Shown in pieces: positions 16,755-24,597 of a stretch of 48,257 nt of DNA; position 1 is the first letter of the stretch; every line of letters starts with the position of its first letter. The translations under genes were made by a program, and so were the position numbers. Source of the DNA: Spirulina subsalsa FACHB-351 (GTDB taxonomy: Bacteria > Cyanobacteriota > Cyanobacteriia > Cyanobacteriales > Spirulinaceae); assembly GCF_026130165.1 (NCBI RefSeq), contig NZ_JAIHOM010000030.1:1-48257 (forward strand). Direction: 5' to 3'. Under the pieces are notes generated by a model. It saw only the letters and a list, made by a program, of their open reading frames with translations. It had not been told where the DNA came from and searched no databases.

Positions 16755-16872
16755 GCCACTCCTCCCCCATTTTGAGACTGACTTTAATCTTATCTCTTCA
16801 GATTAGAGGGATTTTGAGGCAAACCCACCCAGATTACAGATTTGCTTCACTCTTTTCTTACAAATCATGAAG

Positions 16873-17030
16873 GTGAACTACCCCACCCTGCCGTTGGCGA
16901 GGATGGGGCTTCCTGATTCAACGGGAACTGCATCTAACAAAACCGATGTTTTGCCAGGTTGTCTTACACTCCCTCCCCAGGCAGTATCGCTGGTTCCCAA
17001 CGACAATATCCGCAAGGCTTCATTTCTAAT
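16873..17030 (-). ncRNA. Putative omegaRNA (reRNA) at the tnpB 3' end
   Basis: In this family the guide RNA scaffold overlaps the last part of tnpB and ends at the element right end. A stem of suitable type is visible at 16881-16908: CCCCATCC pairs with GGGTGGGG (minus strand), allowing one G-T pair and one bulge. The guide would then read into bases just below 16873. The 5' boundary given is a guess. Confidence 0.4.
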
Positions 17031-18086
17031 GTTTTGTGCCGCATTGATATCTCGATCATGGCAAGTCCCACAATGTTGACATTGCCATTGACGAATATCT
17101 AACGACCAACTATCTACTCGGTTGAGGCAAACGTGGCAGGTTTTAGAGGATGCAAAGAAACGGTCAACCTCAATATAGGTTTTTCCTTCCCACTCCGCTT
17201 TATATTTTAGCATTGTGGTAAACATTCCCCAGCCTACATCACTAATCGCCTTGGCTAGTTTGGGGTTTCGTACCATCCCTTTTACATTCAGATTCTCTAC
17301 AGCAATAACTTGGTTTTCGTTGACTATCTTGCGGGATAGTTTGTGTAGAAAGTCCTCACGGCAACGGGCAGTCTTGCCATAAACCTTAGCTACTTTTTGT
17401 TGGGCTTTAGTTCTATTCTGACTCCCCTTTTGCTTGCGGGATAGTTTTTGTTGTTTGCGTTTAAGGTTACGGTGATGTTTGGCGAAATGACGGGGATTAT
17501 CATACTTTGACCCATCACTGGTAATGGCGAAATGAGTCAATCCAACGTCAATGCCAACCGCTTTACCTTCGGTAGACTGACTGGGAGTTTCTTTCCCATC
17601 CTCCACCAATACCGAAGCATAGTATTGTCCATCAGAATTCTGGGAGACAGTCACAGTTTTGATTGTCCCTTCAAATTCTCGATGACGATGGCAGTAGACT
17701 AGCCCAATCTTCCCAGGTAGTTTGATAGAGTCTCCCTCAAACTTAACGTTGGCGGGATAACTTAATGACTGCCGACCATGCTTTGACTTGAAACGGGGCA
17801 ATTGCGCCCGCTTCTCAAAGCAGTTTTTGTAGGCAGTGGAAAGATTGAGAGCAACAACTTGCAAGGACTGGGAATAGGCATCCCTTAGCCAAGGGTATTC
17901 CTTTTTTAACCCTGGTAACAGACTCTGGATATATCCACGAGATAATCCTTTGCCTGTCTTGAGATATGTTTGTTGGCATAGGTTGAGTGCAAAATTCCAA
18001 TACCAACGACAGCATCCAAAGGCCTTGGCGAGAGACGCTTTTTGGTCGTCGGTTGGGTAGATGCGATACTTGTACGCCTTATACAT
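16878..18086 (-). CDS. tnpB: RNA-guided endonuclease TnpB
   Basis: 402 aa from ATG 18086 (MYKAYKYRIYPTDDQKASL), the conserved family start; an in-frame ATG at 18140 would add 18 unlikely residues. The RuvC active site is complete: D in GIDVGL, E in IAVENL and D in HDRDINAAQN. The zinc ribbon has CHVC and CQHC pairs. Full-length TnpB proteins are programmable nucleases guided by an RNA from the element's right end, so this copy is probably functional. The stop codon lies just inside the terminal hairpin. An internal segment of the left end is shared with the mini-element at 22271. Confidence 0.92.
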   Translation of the reverse strand: MYKAYKYRIYPTDDQKASLAKAFGCCRWYWNFALNLCQQTYLKTGKGLSRGYIQSLLPGLKKEYPWLRDAYSQSLQVVALNLSTAYKNCFEKRAQLPRFKSKHGRQSLSYPANVKFEGDSIKLPGKIGLVYCHRHREFEGTIKTVTVSQNSDGQYYASVLVEDGKETPSQSTEGKAVGIDVGLTHFAITSDGSKYDNPRHFAKHHRNLKRKQQKLSRKQKGSQNRTKAQQKVAKVYGKTARCREDFLHKLSRKIVNENQVIAVENLNVKGMVRNPKLAKAISDVGWGMFTTMLKYKAEWEGKTYIEVDRFFASSKTCHVCLNRVDSWSLDIRQWQCQHCGTCHDRDINAAQNIRNEALRILSLGTSDTAWGGSVRQPGKTSVLLDAVPVESGSPILANGRVG

Positions 18087-18320
18087 TATCTTGATTTGCT
18101 GTTGCCGATAACATTGTAGCTGCTCATCCGCTCCCTGCAAGCGAGGAAGGGGAATTCCGCAACATTTTGTTAAAAAGGGGCAATCGTTCCCCGGAAAATA
18201 AATCTTAAATAAAGGGGTGAAAACCCCTATTCTCCCGCGCTCCCCGTCTTAGAATAATAGCCTGACCCATTGAAGCCGCTTCCTAGAAACCTCTGTACTG
18301 CCTTTAAGTTTAAAATTCCC

Positions 18321-20744
18321 ATGAATACTCAAGGCAAGCGTACTGTTGTCGCTGTCCCCTATATTGTCCTGAACAATCAAGGACAAACCCAGCAATTCAA
18401 TCTCACGGGGGATTTCCACCAATTAGGACGAGATCCGCAGGTTGATTTGCGCGTGCCTGATGATTGGGGCGTGGTTTCTAGTCGTCATGCCGTCTTCCGT
18501 CGTGTTGGTCAGGACTATTTTATTTACGATGGAGATGGCCAGCACCATAGTACCAATGGATTACTCCTAAACCATACCCGCATCACACCCACCCAAGGCT
18601 GTCAATTGCATGATGGGATGGAACTTCGGATTGGTCAAAACCCGAAAAACTTGGTTATTCTGACCTATTTTGACCCCAATAGTCAAGGGGTTTCCGCGCC
18701 AAAAAAACAGTCGATTTCTCTCAAAAATCGTTCGGTCTTAATTGGACGAGATCCCAACGCGACTTTAGTATTAGATGCCCCGACCATTTCCCGCACTCAT
18801 GCCATTATTGACACCGATTCTGCGGGTCGCTACGTCTTGCGAGATTATAGCAGTAATGGGGTATTTTTAGACGGTCAAAAGGTCAAAGTGACTGCGGTTT
18901 TAAGCTCTGGGAGTACCTTACGAATTGGTCCCTATACACTTGTTTTGCAGGGCGATGAATTACTCTTAAGTGATCAGGGAAATCATCTCCGGTTAGATGC
19001 CTATAATGTTACCTTAGAAGTCCAAGACCAAAAGGGCAAAAAGAAACGCCTGTTAGAGGACATTTCCTTACCCATTGAGCCGGGTCAATTAGTGGCATTA
19101 GTGGGAGGAAGTGGGGCGGGTAAATCGACCTTAATGAGAACTTTATTAGGGATTCAAACGACTACCGAGGGGAATGTTTTTCTCAATGGAGAACATTTAC
19201 AAACCAATTTTAATATTTATCGAACTCAAATCGGTTATGTTCCCCAAGATGATATTATTCATCGGGAATTAACGGTGAAAGAAGTTTTGACCTATGCGGC
19301 TAAACTGCGACTACCTCCCGATGCCGATATTGCCCAAATTGTGCAACAAGCCCTAGAACAAATCGAAATGGCTCATCGCCAAGATATTTTAGTGAGTCAA
19401 TTGAGTGGAGGACAACGAAAACGGGTGAGTATTGGGGTGGAATTGTTAGCTGATCCGAAATTATTTTTCTTAGATGAACCGACCTCTGGGTTAGATCCGG
19501 GATTGGATCAAAAGATGATGGTTTTGCTGCGGAAATTAGCTGATCAAGGGCGAACTATTGTGTTAGTAACCCATGCCACGGCGAATATTAAATTGTGCGA
19601 TCGCATTGTCTTTTTAGGGATGGGGGGGCGCTTGTGTTATTTTGGGCCTCCGGATCAGGCCTTGTCCTTTTTTCAGACCTCCCAAGACTTTGCAGATATT
19701 TATAACCATCTCGAAGATGAACAGACTGTCATTGCAGAAAGCTCCCGTTATCGGCGGTCTTCCTATTACCCAGAATACATTGAGACGCGCCTGAGTGGGG
19801 GCAGTCGTCTCACCGGAGGGACAGCCCCCCAAAAGGTGCGTCGTTCCCCCCTAGAACAGTTGGCCGTCCTGACCCAGCGTTATCGACAATTGATTTTGCG
19901 CGATCGCATTAACCTTGTCCTTGCCCTCCTTACCGCCCCCATCGGCATTAGTTTAATCACCGTCGCCCTACGCGATCAAAACCCCCTCATTCTGCCCCCA
20001 GAACCGGATTCCACCCTTGCCCCCTTGGCCTTGCGCGTTCTCTTTGTCTTCACCTGTGCCTCCCTCTGGGTCGGTTTATCGAGTTCCCTACAAGAAATTG
20101 TCAAAGAAGCGGCCATTTATGCCCGTGAACGGTTAGTTAATTTAGAAATTCTCACCTATTTAGGCTCAAAAAATTTAGTATTAGGCGGTTTAGCCCTTGT
20201 TCAAACTGTACTCATTACCCTAACCATTCTCATCGGGTTTAAATCCCCTGCACCGGAACTTTTACCTTGGATTTTAGGGTTAGGAATTACCACCTTTCTC
20301 ACGTTGTTTTGCTGTATTAGTTTAGGCTTAACCATTTCAGCTGTGGTAAAAAATAGTTCTCAAGCCAACAGTGCTTTACCCCTTTTATTGCTTCCCCAAA
20401 TTATCTTTTCTGGGGTGTTGTTTAAAATGGAAGGCATTGGGCGTTATTTATCCTGGTTGATGCTCAGTCGTTGGTCTGTGGGGGCTTATGGCATTTTAGT
20501 TAATGTTAACGGCATGGTGCCTGAACCAATGCAGTTACCCGATGGTAGTATGTTACCCCAACCTTTTGAAATCACTCCGGTCTATGAGGCGACTTGGGAT
20601 AATTTACTGCTCAATTGGGGAGTTTTAGGGCTACATACGATTGTTTATTGGCTCGTTTGTTGTCTGTTTTTGAAGTATCAAACGGTTTTAAATCAGTGGG
20701 TTGGCAAGTGGAGTCAGTCGGTTAAGGCTCTGTTTAAGAATTGA
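18321..20744 (+). CDS. ABC exporter half with two N-terminal FHA domains (ABCG/ABC-2 type)
   Basis: 807 aa from ATG 18321; a TTG at 18270 would add 17 residues of no evident value. FHA1: GRD 36-38, SSRH 53-56, STNG 77-80. FHA2: GRD 142-144, SRTH 157-160, SSNG 177-180. The ATPase follows: Walker A GGSGAGKST at 262-270, LSGGQRKR signature and LFFLDEPTSGLD Walker B around 385-405. The last third has about six membrane segments of the ABC-2 type. FHA domains bind phosphothreonine peptides, so transport is probably gated by a Ser/Thr kinase; two kinases lie within 13 kb (inference). The substrate is unknown. Confidence 0.9.
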   Translation: MNTQGKRTVVAVPYIVLNNQGQTQQFNLTGDFHQLGRDPQVDLRVPDDWGVVSSRHAVFRRVGQDYFIYDGDGQHHSTNGLLLNHTRITPTQGCQLHDGMELRIGQNPKNLVILTYFDPNSQGVSAPKKQSISLKNRSVLIGRDPNATLVLDAPTISRTHAIIDTDSAGRYVLRDYSSNGVFLDGQKVKVTAVLSSGSTLRIGPYTLVLQGDELLLSDQGNHLRLDAYNVTLEVQDQKGKKKRLLEDISLPIEPGQLVALVGGSGAGKSTLMRTLLGIQTTTEGNVFLNGEHLQTNFNIYRTQIGYVPQDDIIHRELTVKEVLTYAAKLRLPPDADIAQIVQQALEQIEMAHRQDILVSQLSGGQRKRVSIGVELLADPKLFFLDEPTSGLDPGLDQKMMVLLRKLADQGRTIVLVTHATANIKLCDRIVFLGMGGRLCYFGPPDQALSFFQTSQDFADIYNHLEDEQTVIAESSRYRRSSYYPEYIETRLSGGSRLTGGTAPQKVRRSPLEQLAVLTQRYRQLILRDRINLVLALLTAPIGISLITVALRDQNPLILPPEPDSTLAPLALRVLFVFTCASLWVGLSSSLQEIVKEAAIYARERLVNLEILTYLGSKNLVLGGLALVQTVLITLTILIGFKSPAPELLPWILGLGITTFLTLFCCISLGLTISAVVKNSSQANSALPLLLLPQIIFSGVLFKMEGIGRYLSWLMLSRWSVGAYGILVNVNGMVPEPMQLPDGSMLPQPFEITPVYEATWDNLLLNWGVLGLHTIVYWLVCCLFLKYQTVLNQWVGKWSQSVKALFKN

Positions 20745-20750
20745 GAATTA

Positions 20751-20765
20751 GGCTCTGCTGAATAA
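20751..20765. repeat. End of TA-flanked MITE-like repeat
   Basis: GGCTCTGCTGAATAA, preceded by TA, lies 6 bp after the stop of the FHA-ABC gene. The rest of 20766-20919 holds the heptamer array and palindromic repeat listed separately. Confidence 0.55.
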
Positions 20766-20795
20766 CTCTACTCGTGGGGCTAGGTAATAGGTGAT

Positions 20796-20841
20796 AATTA
20801 TCAATTATCAATTATCAATTATCAATTATCAATTATCAATT
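20796..20841. repeat. Heptanucleotide tandem repeat (AATTATC)n
   Basis: Six perfect AATTATC units and a partial seventh. Cyanobacterial short tandemly repeated repetitive sequences are typically heptamers. The same unit occurs twice near 585-600. Confidence 0.9.
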
Positions 20842-20867
20842 CCCTGCTCTCTCCCAACTCCCGATTT

Positions 20868-20903
20868 TGTTGGGTTGCGCTGTCGCTTCACCCAACCTAC
20901 GAA
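20868..20903. repeat. 36-bp extragenic palindromic repeat, copy B (inverted)
   Basis: Exact reverse complement of 10571-10606. It lies between the convergent FHA-ABC and acyltransferase genes, where its stem could act as a bidirectional terminator. Confidence 0.7.
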
Positions 20904-20919
20904 TGGGTTGTTTTGGGGT

Positions 20920-22152
20920 TTAAAGTTTAATAAACCAGCGTTGACGGTACATCAGGTAAAGAATTAACCACCAGATCAGGAGATTGGCGATCGCAAAAAA
21001 CAGCGACCCATTCCAAGATCCCGCCCAAGGTTCAAACAAATTCTTATATAACCAAGCATAGGTACTCACCGCATTTTCTCCCGTGCCGATCTTTGTCCGG
21101 TAGAGAATCCGCACAATCACCCCCGAGGCCACAAACACAAACAGCGCATTGAGTCCCATCACCTGAAAGGGAAAACTCCAGCGCCGGATTTTCCGCACCT
21201 CAATCAACTCGTAACAGAGGGCAAAAATTAATAAGGTCCACCCCGCACTATACAAAACATAGGAACTTGTCCACAGTTGCTTATTAATGGGGAAAATGAC
21301 CCCCCACAGCGCCCCGGAGACAATCCCCATTAAACCAAACTGCACTAACCCTAAACTGGGGGCTGAGAGCATTTGGGGGGGGTTTTCTGGGGGTTTTTGT
21401 TGGCGCAACCAATCCCCAGTTAAATAGCCCAGAATGAGGGTTATAACAGCCGGGACAGTGCTTAAAAGCCCTTCCGGGTCAAATTGCCCCTGTAGATAAA
21501 GATGGTCTGTGGTGAGGATTAAACGGTCAATATAGGCGGCAACGTTGCCCTCTGGGGAGAGATTGCCTGCACCGAAACCGGGGACGGGAATTAAGGTCAT
21601 TACCGCCCAATAGACCAACAAGACCAGGGCGGAGAAAATCCAGAGTCCTCGGCGTTTCAGGTTTAAGACGGCGATCGCACCCACAAAATAGGCTAGACTA
21701 ATCCGTTGCAATACGCCCAAAATCCGAATCTGACTAAAATCAAAGTTGGGAAATCCCGTCAGAAAGATACTTAAACCGTTTAGAAATAAGCCCAGCAGGA
21801 ATAAAACCAGGCAGCGCCGCCCCAGTTGCCAGTAAACCGAGGGGGTGGGAGATTGGGGGGCATTATCCCCCCTAGCCCCCCTTGGGAAGGGGGGGATCTC
21901 GTTCATAGGCTCCCTTGGGAAGGGGGGGATCTCGCTGGAGGGTTTTTGATACTTAGCGAGGGAAAAGGCCATTGCTGTGCCGGAGATGAATAAAAAGGCG
22001 GGAAAAACCCAATCGGTGGGGGTGAAACCGTGCCATTCCGCATGGAGAAGGGGAGGATAGACAAAAGCCCAACTACCGGGATTATTGGCGAGAATCATCC
22101 CGGCAATAGCCATCCCGCGCAGCACATCCAAACTGGTTAAGCGTTGACCCAT
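20920..22152 (-). CDS. HGSNAT/NagX-like membrane acyltransferase
   Basis: 410 aa polytopic membrane protein with about ten hydrophobic segments. The start RLTSLDVLRGMAIAGMIL, the segment PTDWVFPAFLFISGTAM and RILGVLQRISLAYF are typical of the heparan-alpha-glucosaminide N-acetyltransferase/DUF5009 group. These transfer an acetyl group across a membrane to an amino sugar. The substrate here is unknown. The loop at about residues 73-105 is encoded by a GC-rich direct repeat (21879-21934) and is absent from my recollection of the family. It reads EIPPFPR twice and looks like an in-frame repeat insertion that should face the cytoplasm or periplasm without breaking a helix. Confidence 0.85.
   Translation of the reverse strand: MGQRLTSLDVLRGMAIAGMILANNPGSWAFVYPPLLHAEWHGFTPTDWVFPAFLFISGTAMAFSLAKYQKPSSEIPPFPREPMNEIPPFPRGARGDNAPQSPTPSVYWQLGRRCLVLFLLGLFLNGLSIFLTGFPNFDFSQIRILGVLQRISLAYFVGAIAVLNLKRRGLWIFSALVLLVYWAVMTLIPVPGFGAGNLSPEGNVAAYIDRLILTTDHLYLQGQFDPEGLLSTVPAVITLILGYLTGDWLRQQKPPENPPQMLSAPSLGLVQFGLMGIVSGALWGVIFPINKQLWTSSYVLYSAGWTLLIFALCYELIEVRKIRRWSFPFQVMGLNALFVFVASGVIVRILYRTKIGTGENAVSTYAWLYKNLFEPWAGSWNGSLFFAIANLLIWWLILYLMYRQRWFIKL
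21879..21934. repeat. 23-bp direct repeat inserted in the acyltransferase gene
   Basis: Two identical 23-bp copies at 21879-21901 and 21912-21934, spaced 33 bp (11 codons). CCCTTGGGAAGGGG-type sequence of this kind is a common dispersed repeat in cyanobacteria. The period keeps the frame, so both copies encode EIPPFPR. Confidence 0.8.
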
Positions 22153-22270
22153 AATCTGTGAACCGTAAACAGTTGTCGATATTGTATGGGGTTTTGCCTC
22201 TCAGCGCTGAAACGACTGGGACTCCCGAATATCAAGGGCGTTTTACCTCACTGTTAGTACGATAAATCCT

Positions 22271-22327
22271 GTGAACTACCCCACCCTGCTCCCTGCAAGC
22301 GAGGAAGGGGAATTCCGCAACATTTTG
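22271..22327 (-). mobile_element. 57-bp minimal TnpB-element derivative (left end joined to right end)
   Basis: 22288-22327 equals the left end of the TnpB element (18130-18169), and 22271-22288 equals its right end (16873-16890). The whole tnpB gene is gone. The join occurs at a short GCAGGG-like homology present at both sides. The left end abuts TTTTTAA, the probable target motif, and the TAA of that motif is the stop codon of the adjacent kinase gene. Confidence 0.85.
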
Positions 22328-23761
22328 TTAAAAAAATTCTTGGGAATTGTCTATCCCCTTGTGGGTGGGTTTGTTCACACTTCTTCTGGTCAAACCATTG
22401 AAAAAAGGCAATTGCAGAGTGAATATACTCCCTTTTCCCAGTTCACTTTTGACCGTCAGAGAACCTTGATGATGATGGGCGATCGCCTGTGCCATGGCTA
22501 GTCCTAATCCCGTTCCCCCAGTTTGGCGAGAGCGATCGCCATCCACCCGATAAAATCGCTCAAAAATTCGAGTTTGTTCAGCCGGAGCAATGCCAATTCC
22601 GGTGTCTTGGACAGTAATCAAAACTGTGCGATCGCGCACCATTAACCTCACAACCACTTCCCCCGCTTTAGGCGTATATTGAATAGCATTAGCCATTAAA
22701 TTTGACACTAAACGATAAAGTTGAGATTCATGACCTAAAACGTAAATTTCGACCGGGGGAACTTGGTGGATTAGATTAATTTCTCCCACAGTGGCCAGTT
22801 CAGCATATTCTTCAGTTAAATCATTAATTAAATCATTTAAACAACAGGGTTCAAACGTTTGGCTGGAGGATTGATGTTCCAACGTACTGAGAAATAATAA
22901 ATCGGCAATTAAATGGCTTAAACGTCGTCCCTGTCGTTCAAGGGTTTGTAGTACCATCTGCATTTGGTGAGGATGGGATGGGGGAACCCGTAAAATAGCC
23001 TCAATGGTCGCCAAAAGAGTCGCTAGGGGAGAGCGAAGTTCATGGGCCGCATTCGCCGTAAATTGTTGCTGTTTTTGATAGGATTGGTAAATAGGTTGCA
23101 TCGCTAATCCAGAAAGCCACCAACCTGCCAGCACGACTAAACCTAACGCCAAGGGAAACCCTAAACCTAAAATCCACCTCATGCGGTTAACTTCTGCATC
23201 AAACGTGGCTAAAGTGCGTCCAATTTGGATATACCCCCAAGAGTCATCCAAGTGCATTGGTGTTTGAGGATTAACCTTGCCACTGTGGAGAATGGTAGTG
23301 AATTGATGATAGCGCGTCCCTCTCGCACTGCGAAAAGTTTGCCATGGTGTAGGGTTTAAGGTTTGAGGTAAAGGGAGAGGATGGTTGGGCGAAAAGGCTA
23401 AGAGTTCACCCCGATGATTGAACACCCGAATATAATAGGTACTGCGATCGCTAATGCCAATGGTATGACGTTGAATCAACGTGGGATGATGGTTACAAGG
23501 TTGTCCTTGTAGGCATAAGTCGGGAAAAATCTGTCGTAGGACACCCGTTGGATCTCCAGATTGAGGGAGCATCGGTTCTAAGCTATCATGAAGTGTCCCG
23601 GCAATCGATTCCATTTCCCGTTCCATTGCCGTCCAATTGGACTGAATCAGGGAGCGATACACCCCAAACCCCGATAAACCCAAAATCCCACCCATCACCA
23701 ACGCATACCAAAGCGCAAGGCGGATTCTGCTATGGCGAAACAGTTGATAGCTATTCATCAC
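22328..23761 (-). CDS. rppB: RppB/NrsS-type sensor histidine kinase
   Basis: 477 aa. N-terminal membrane segment (about 13-35), periplasmic sensor region (about 36-190, with a CLQGQPC cysteine pair), second membrane segment (about 195-217), HisKA with H240 in ANAAHELRSPLATL, and HATPase (N box NLMANAIQYTP, DTGIGIAP, GGTGLGLAMAQ). It overlaps its regulator by 4 bp, a standard coupled pair. The family senses metals or redox state in cyanobacteria (RppB, NrsS nickel sensor). Divergent RND efflux genes fit a metal role. The C-terminus after LPFFNG is low-conservation, and its stop TAA is the target motif of a mini-transposon, so a few terminal residues may differ from the ancestral protein. Confidence 0.85.
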   Translation of the reverse strand: MMNSYQLFRHSRIRLALWYALVMGGILGLSGFGVYRSLIQSNWTAMEREMESIAGTLHDSLEPMLPQSGDPTGVLRQIFPDLCLQGQPCNHHPTLIQRHTIGISDRSTYYIRVFNHRGELLAFSPNHPLPLPQTLNPTPWQTFRSARGTRYHQFTTILHSGKVNPQTPMHLDDSWGYIQIGRTLATFDAEVNRMRWILGLGFPLALGLVVLAGWWLSGLAMQPIYQSYQKQQQFTANAAHELRSPLATLLATIEAILRVPPSHPHQMQMVLQTLERQGRRLSHLIADLLFLSTLEHQSSSQTFEPCCLNDLINDLTEEYAELATVGEINLIHQVPPVEIYVLGHESQLYRLVSNLMANAIQYTPKAGEVVVRLMVRDRTVLITVQDTGIGIAPAEQTRIFERFYRVDGDRSRQTGGTGLGLAMAQAIAHHHQGSLTVKSELGKGSIFTLQLPFFNGLTRRSVNKPTHKGIDNSQEFF

Positions 23762-24450
23762 GGGGAGGTATTAAAACGATAGCCTTGACCGCGAATGGTT
23801 TCAATGGGGCATTCACAGCCATAATTAGCTAGTTTACGCCGCAATAAGCGCATTTGTGCCGCCACTACATTACTAATAGGGTCTTCCTCTAAATCCCAGA
23901 GTTGATAGCGGATTTTACTCCCCGGAATAATACGATCGGGATTTTGCATTAAATAGGCAAAAATCTGAAATTCTTTAACTGTTAAGGGAATCCTTTTTGC
24001 GGGCTGGGTGAGTCGATTACAGATGGTATTGTTAGCGTAATCTAGCATGAATGCGCCTACAGTCAGGATTTGGGGTTGGAGGGTGGGCGATCGCCTTTGA
24101 AGTGCGCGCAATCGAGCCAATAATTCCGCCATCACAAAAGGCTTTACTAAATAATCATCAGCCCCTGCATCAAGTCCAGCAATTCGATTTTCCGGTTGTC
24201 CCAGAGCCGTTAACATCAAAATGGGAAGAGAGTTCTGGTAAGAGCGAATGCGTTGGCATAACTCCAAACCCGACAACTTCGGCACGAGCCAATCTAGAAT
24301 CGCCACAGTGTAATCGGTCCACTGACTTTCTAAATAATGCCAAGCCTGAATTCCATCCGTCACCCAATCGACAATATATTTTTCATTGACCAAAACTTGC
24401 TTAATGGCCAATCCTAATTCCGCTTCATCTTCGACCAACAGGATTCGCAT
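23758..24450 (-). CDS. rppA: RppA/NrsR-type OmpR-family response regulator
   Basis: 230 aa. Receiver domain (1-120) with the acidic pocket E7/D8, phosphoacceptor D53 (AILDWL), T in MLTALG and K in YLVKPF. The winged-helix DNA-binding domain covers about 130-228 (LTVKEFQIFAYL, RIIPGSKIRYQLW, IETIRGQGYRF). It closely matches the cyanobacterial RppA/NrsR group. It is transcribed away from the efflux genes, with 147 bp between the two start codons, and an 11-bp direct repeat there is the probable binding site. Confidence 0.88.
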   Translation of the reverse strand: MRILLVEDEAELGLAIKQVLVNEKYIVDWVTDGIQAWHYLESQWTDYTVAILDWLVPKLSGLELCQRIRSYQNSLPILMLTALGQPENRIAGLDAGADDYLVKPFVMAELLARLRALQRRSPTLQPQILTVGAFMLDYANNTICNRLTQPAKRIPLTVKEFQIFAYLMQNPDRIIPGSKIRYQLWDLEEDPISNVVAAQMRLLRRKLANYGCECPIETIRGQGYRFNTSP

Positions 24451-24515
24451 CGTGAGAATGGCAAGGGGGAGACTACTTGGATCGAGGTTAGCAGAAAGGA
24501 AGAGACAAAGGGGTG

Positions 24516-24537
24516 AGATTTCACCTAGATTTCATCT
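24516..24537 (+). promoter_or_regulatory. Candidate RppA/NrsR operator (11-bp direct repeat)
   Basis: AGATTTCACCT (24516-24526) is followed directly by AGATTTCATCT (24527-24537), 10 of 11 bases identical. OmpR-family dimers bind head-to-tail repeats with one helical turn spacing. It lies between the divergent regulator and efflux operons, 60 bp before the adaptor start. Confidence 0.5.
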
Positions 24538-24597
24538 CCTCTTTGGCACAGTGGGGAAGATTTGGCAAAAAACCCCATGCTTTGATGAGGAGGTCTA

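Larger units (their letters stand above)
16873..18169 (-). mobile_element. TnpB-only IS200/IS605-family element (IS1341-type), intact
   Basis: Boundaries come from comparison with a 57-bp derivative at 22271-22327. Both share the right terminus (18 bp from 16873) and the left terminus (up to 18169), and both are flanked on the left-end side by TTTTTAA in the element orientation (18170-18176 here). TTTAA is therefore the probable target-adjacent motif. No tnpA-like Y1 transposase gene is present, so mobility would need one in trans. It lies between the receptor gene and the FHA-ABC gene. Confidence 0.8.

Noticed and set aside
18270-18320. TTG-initiated extension of the FHA-ABC protein
   Set aside because: The added 17 residues precede the family-like start and have no supporting ribosome binding site.
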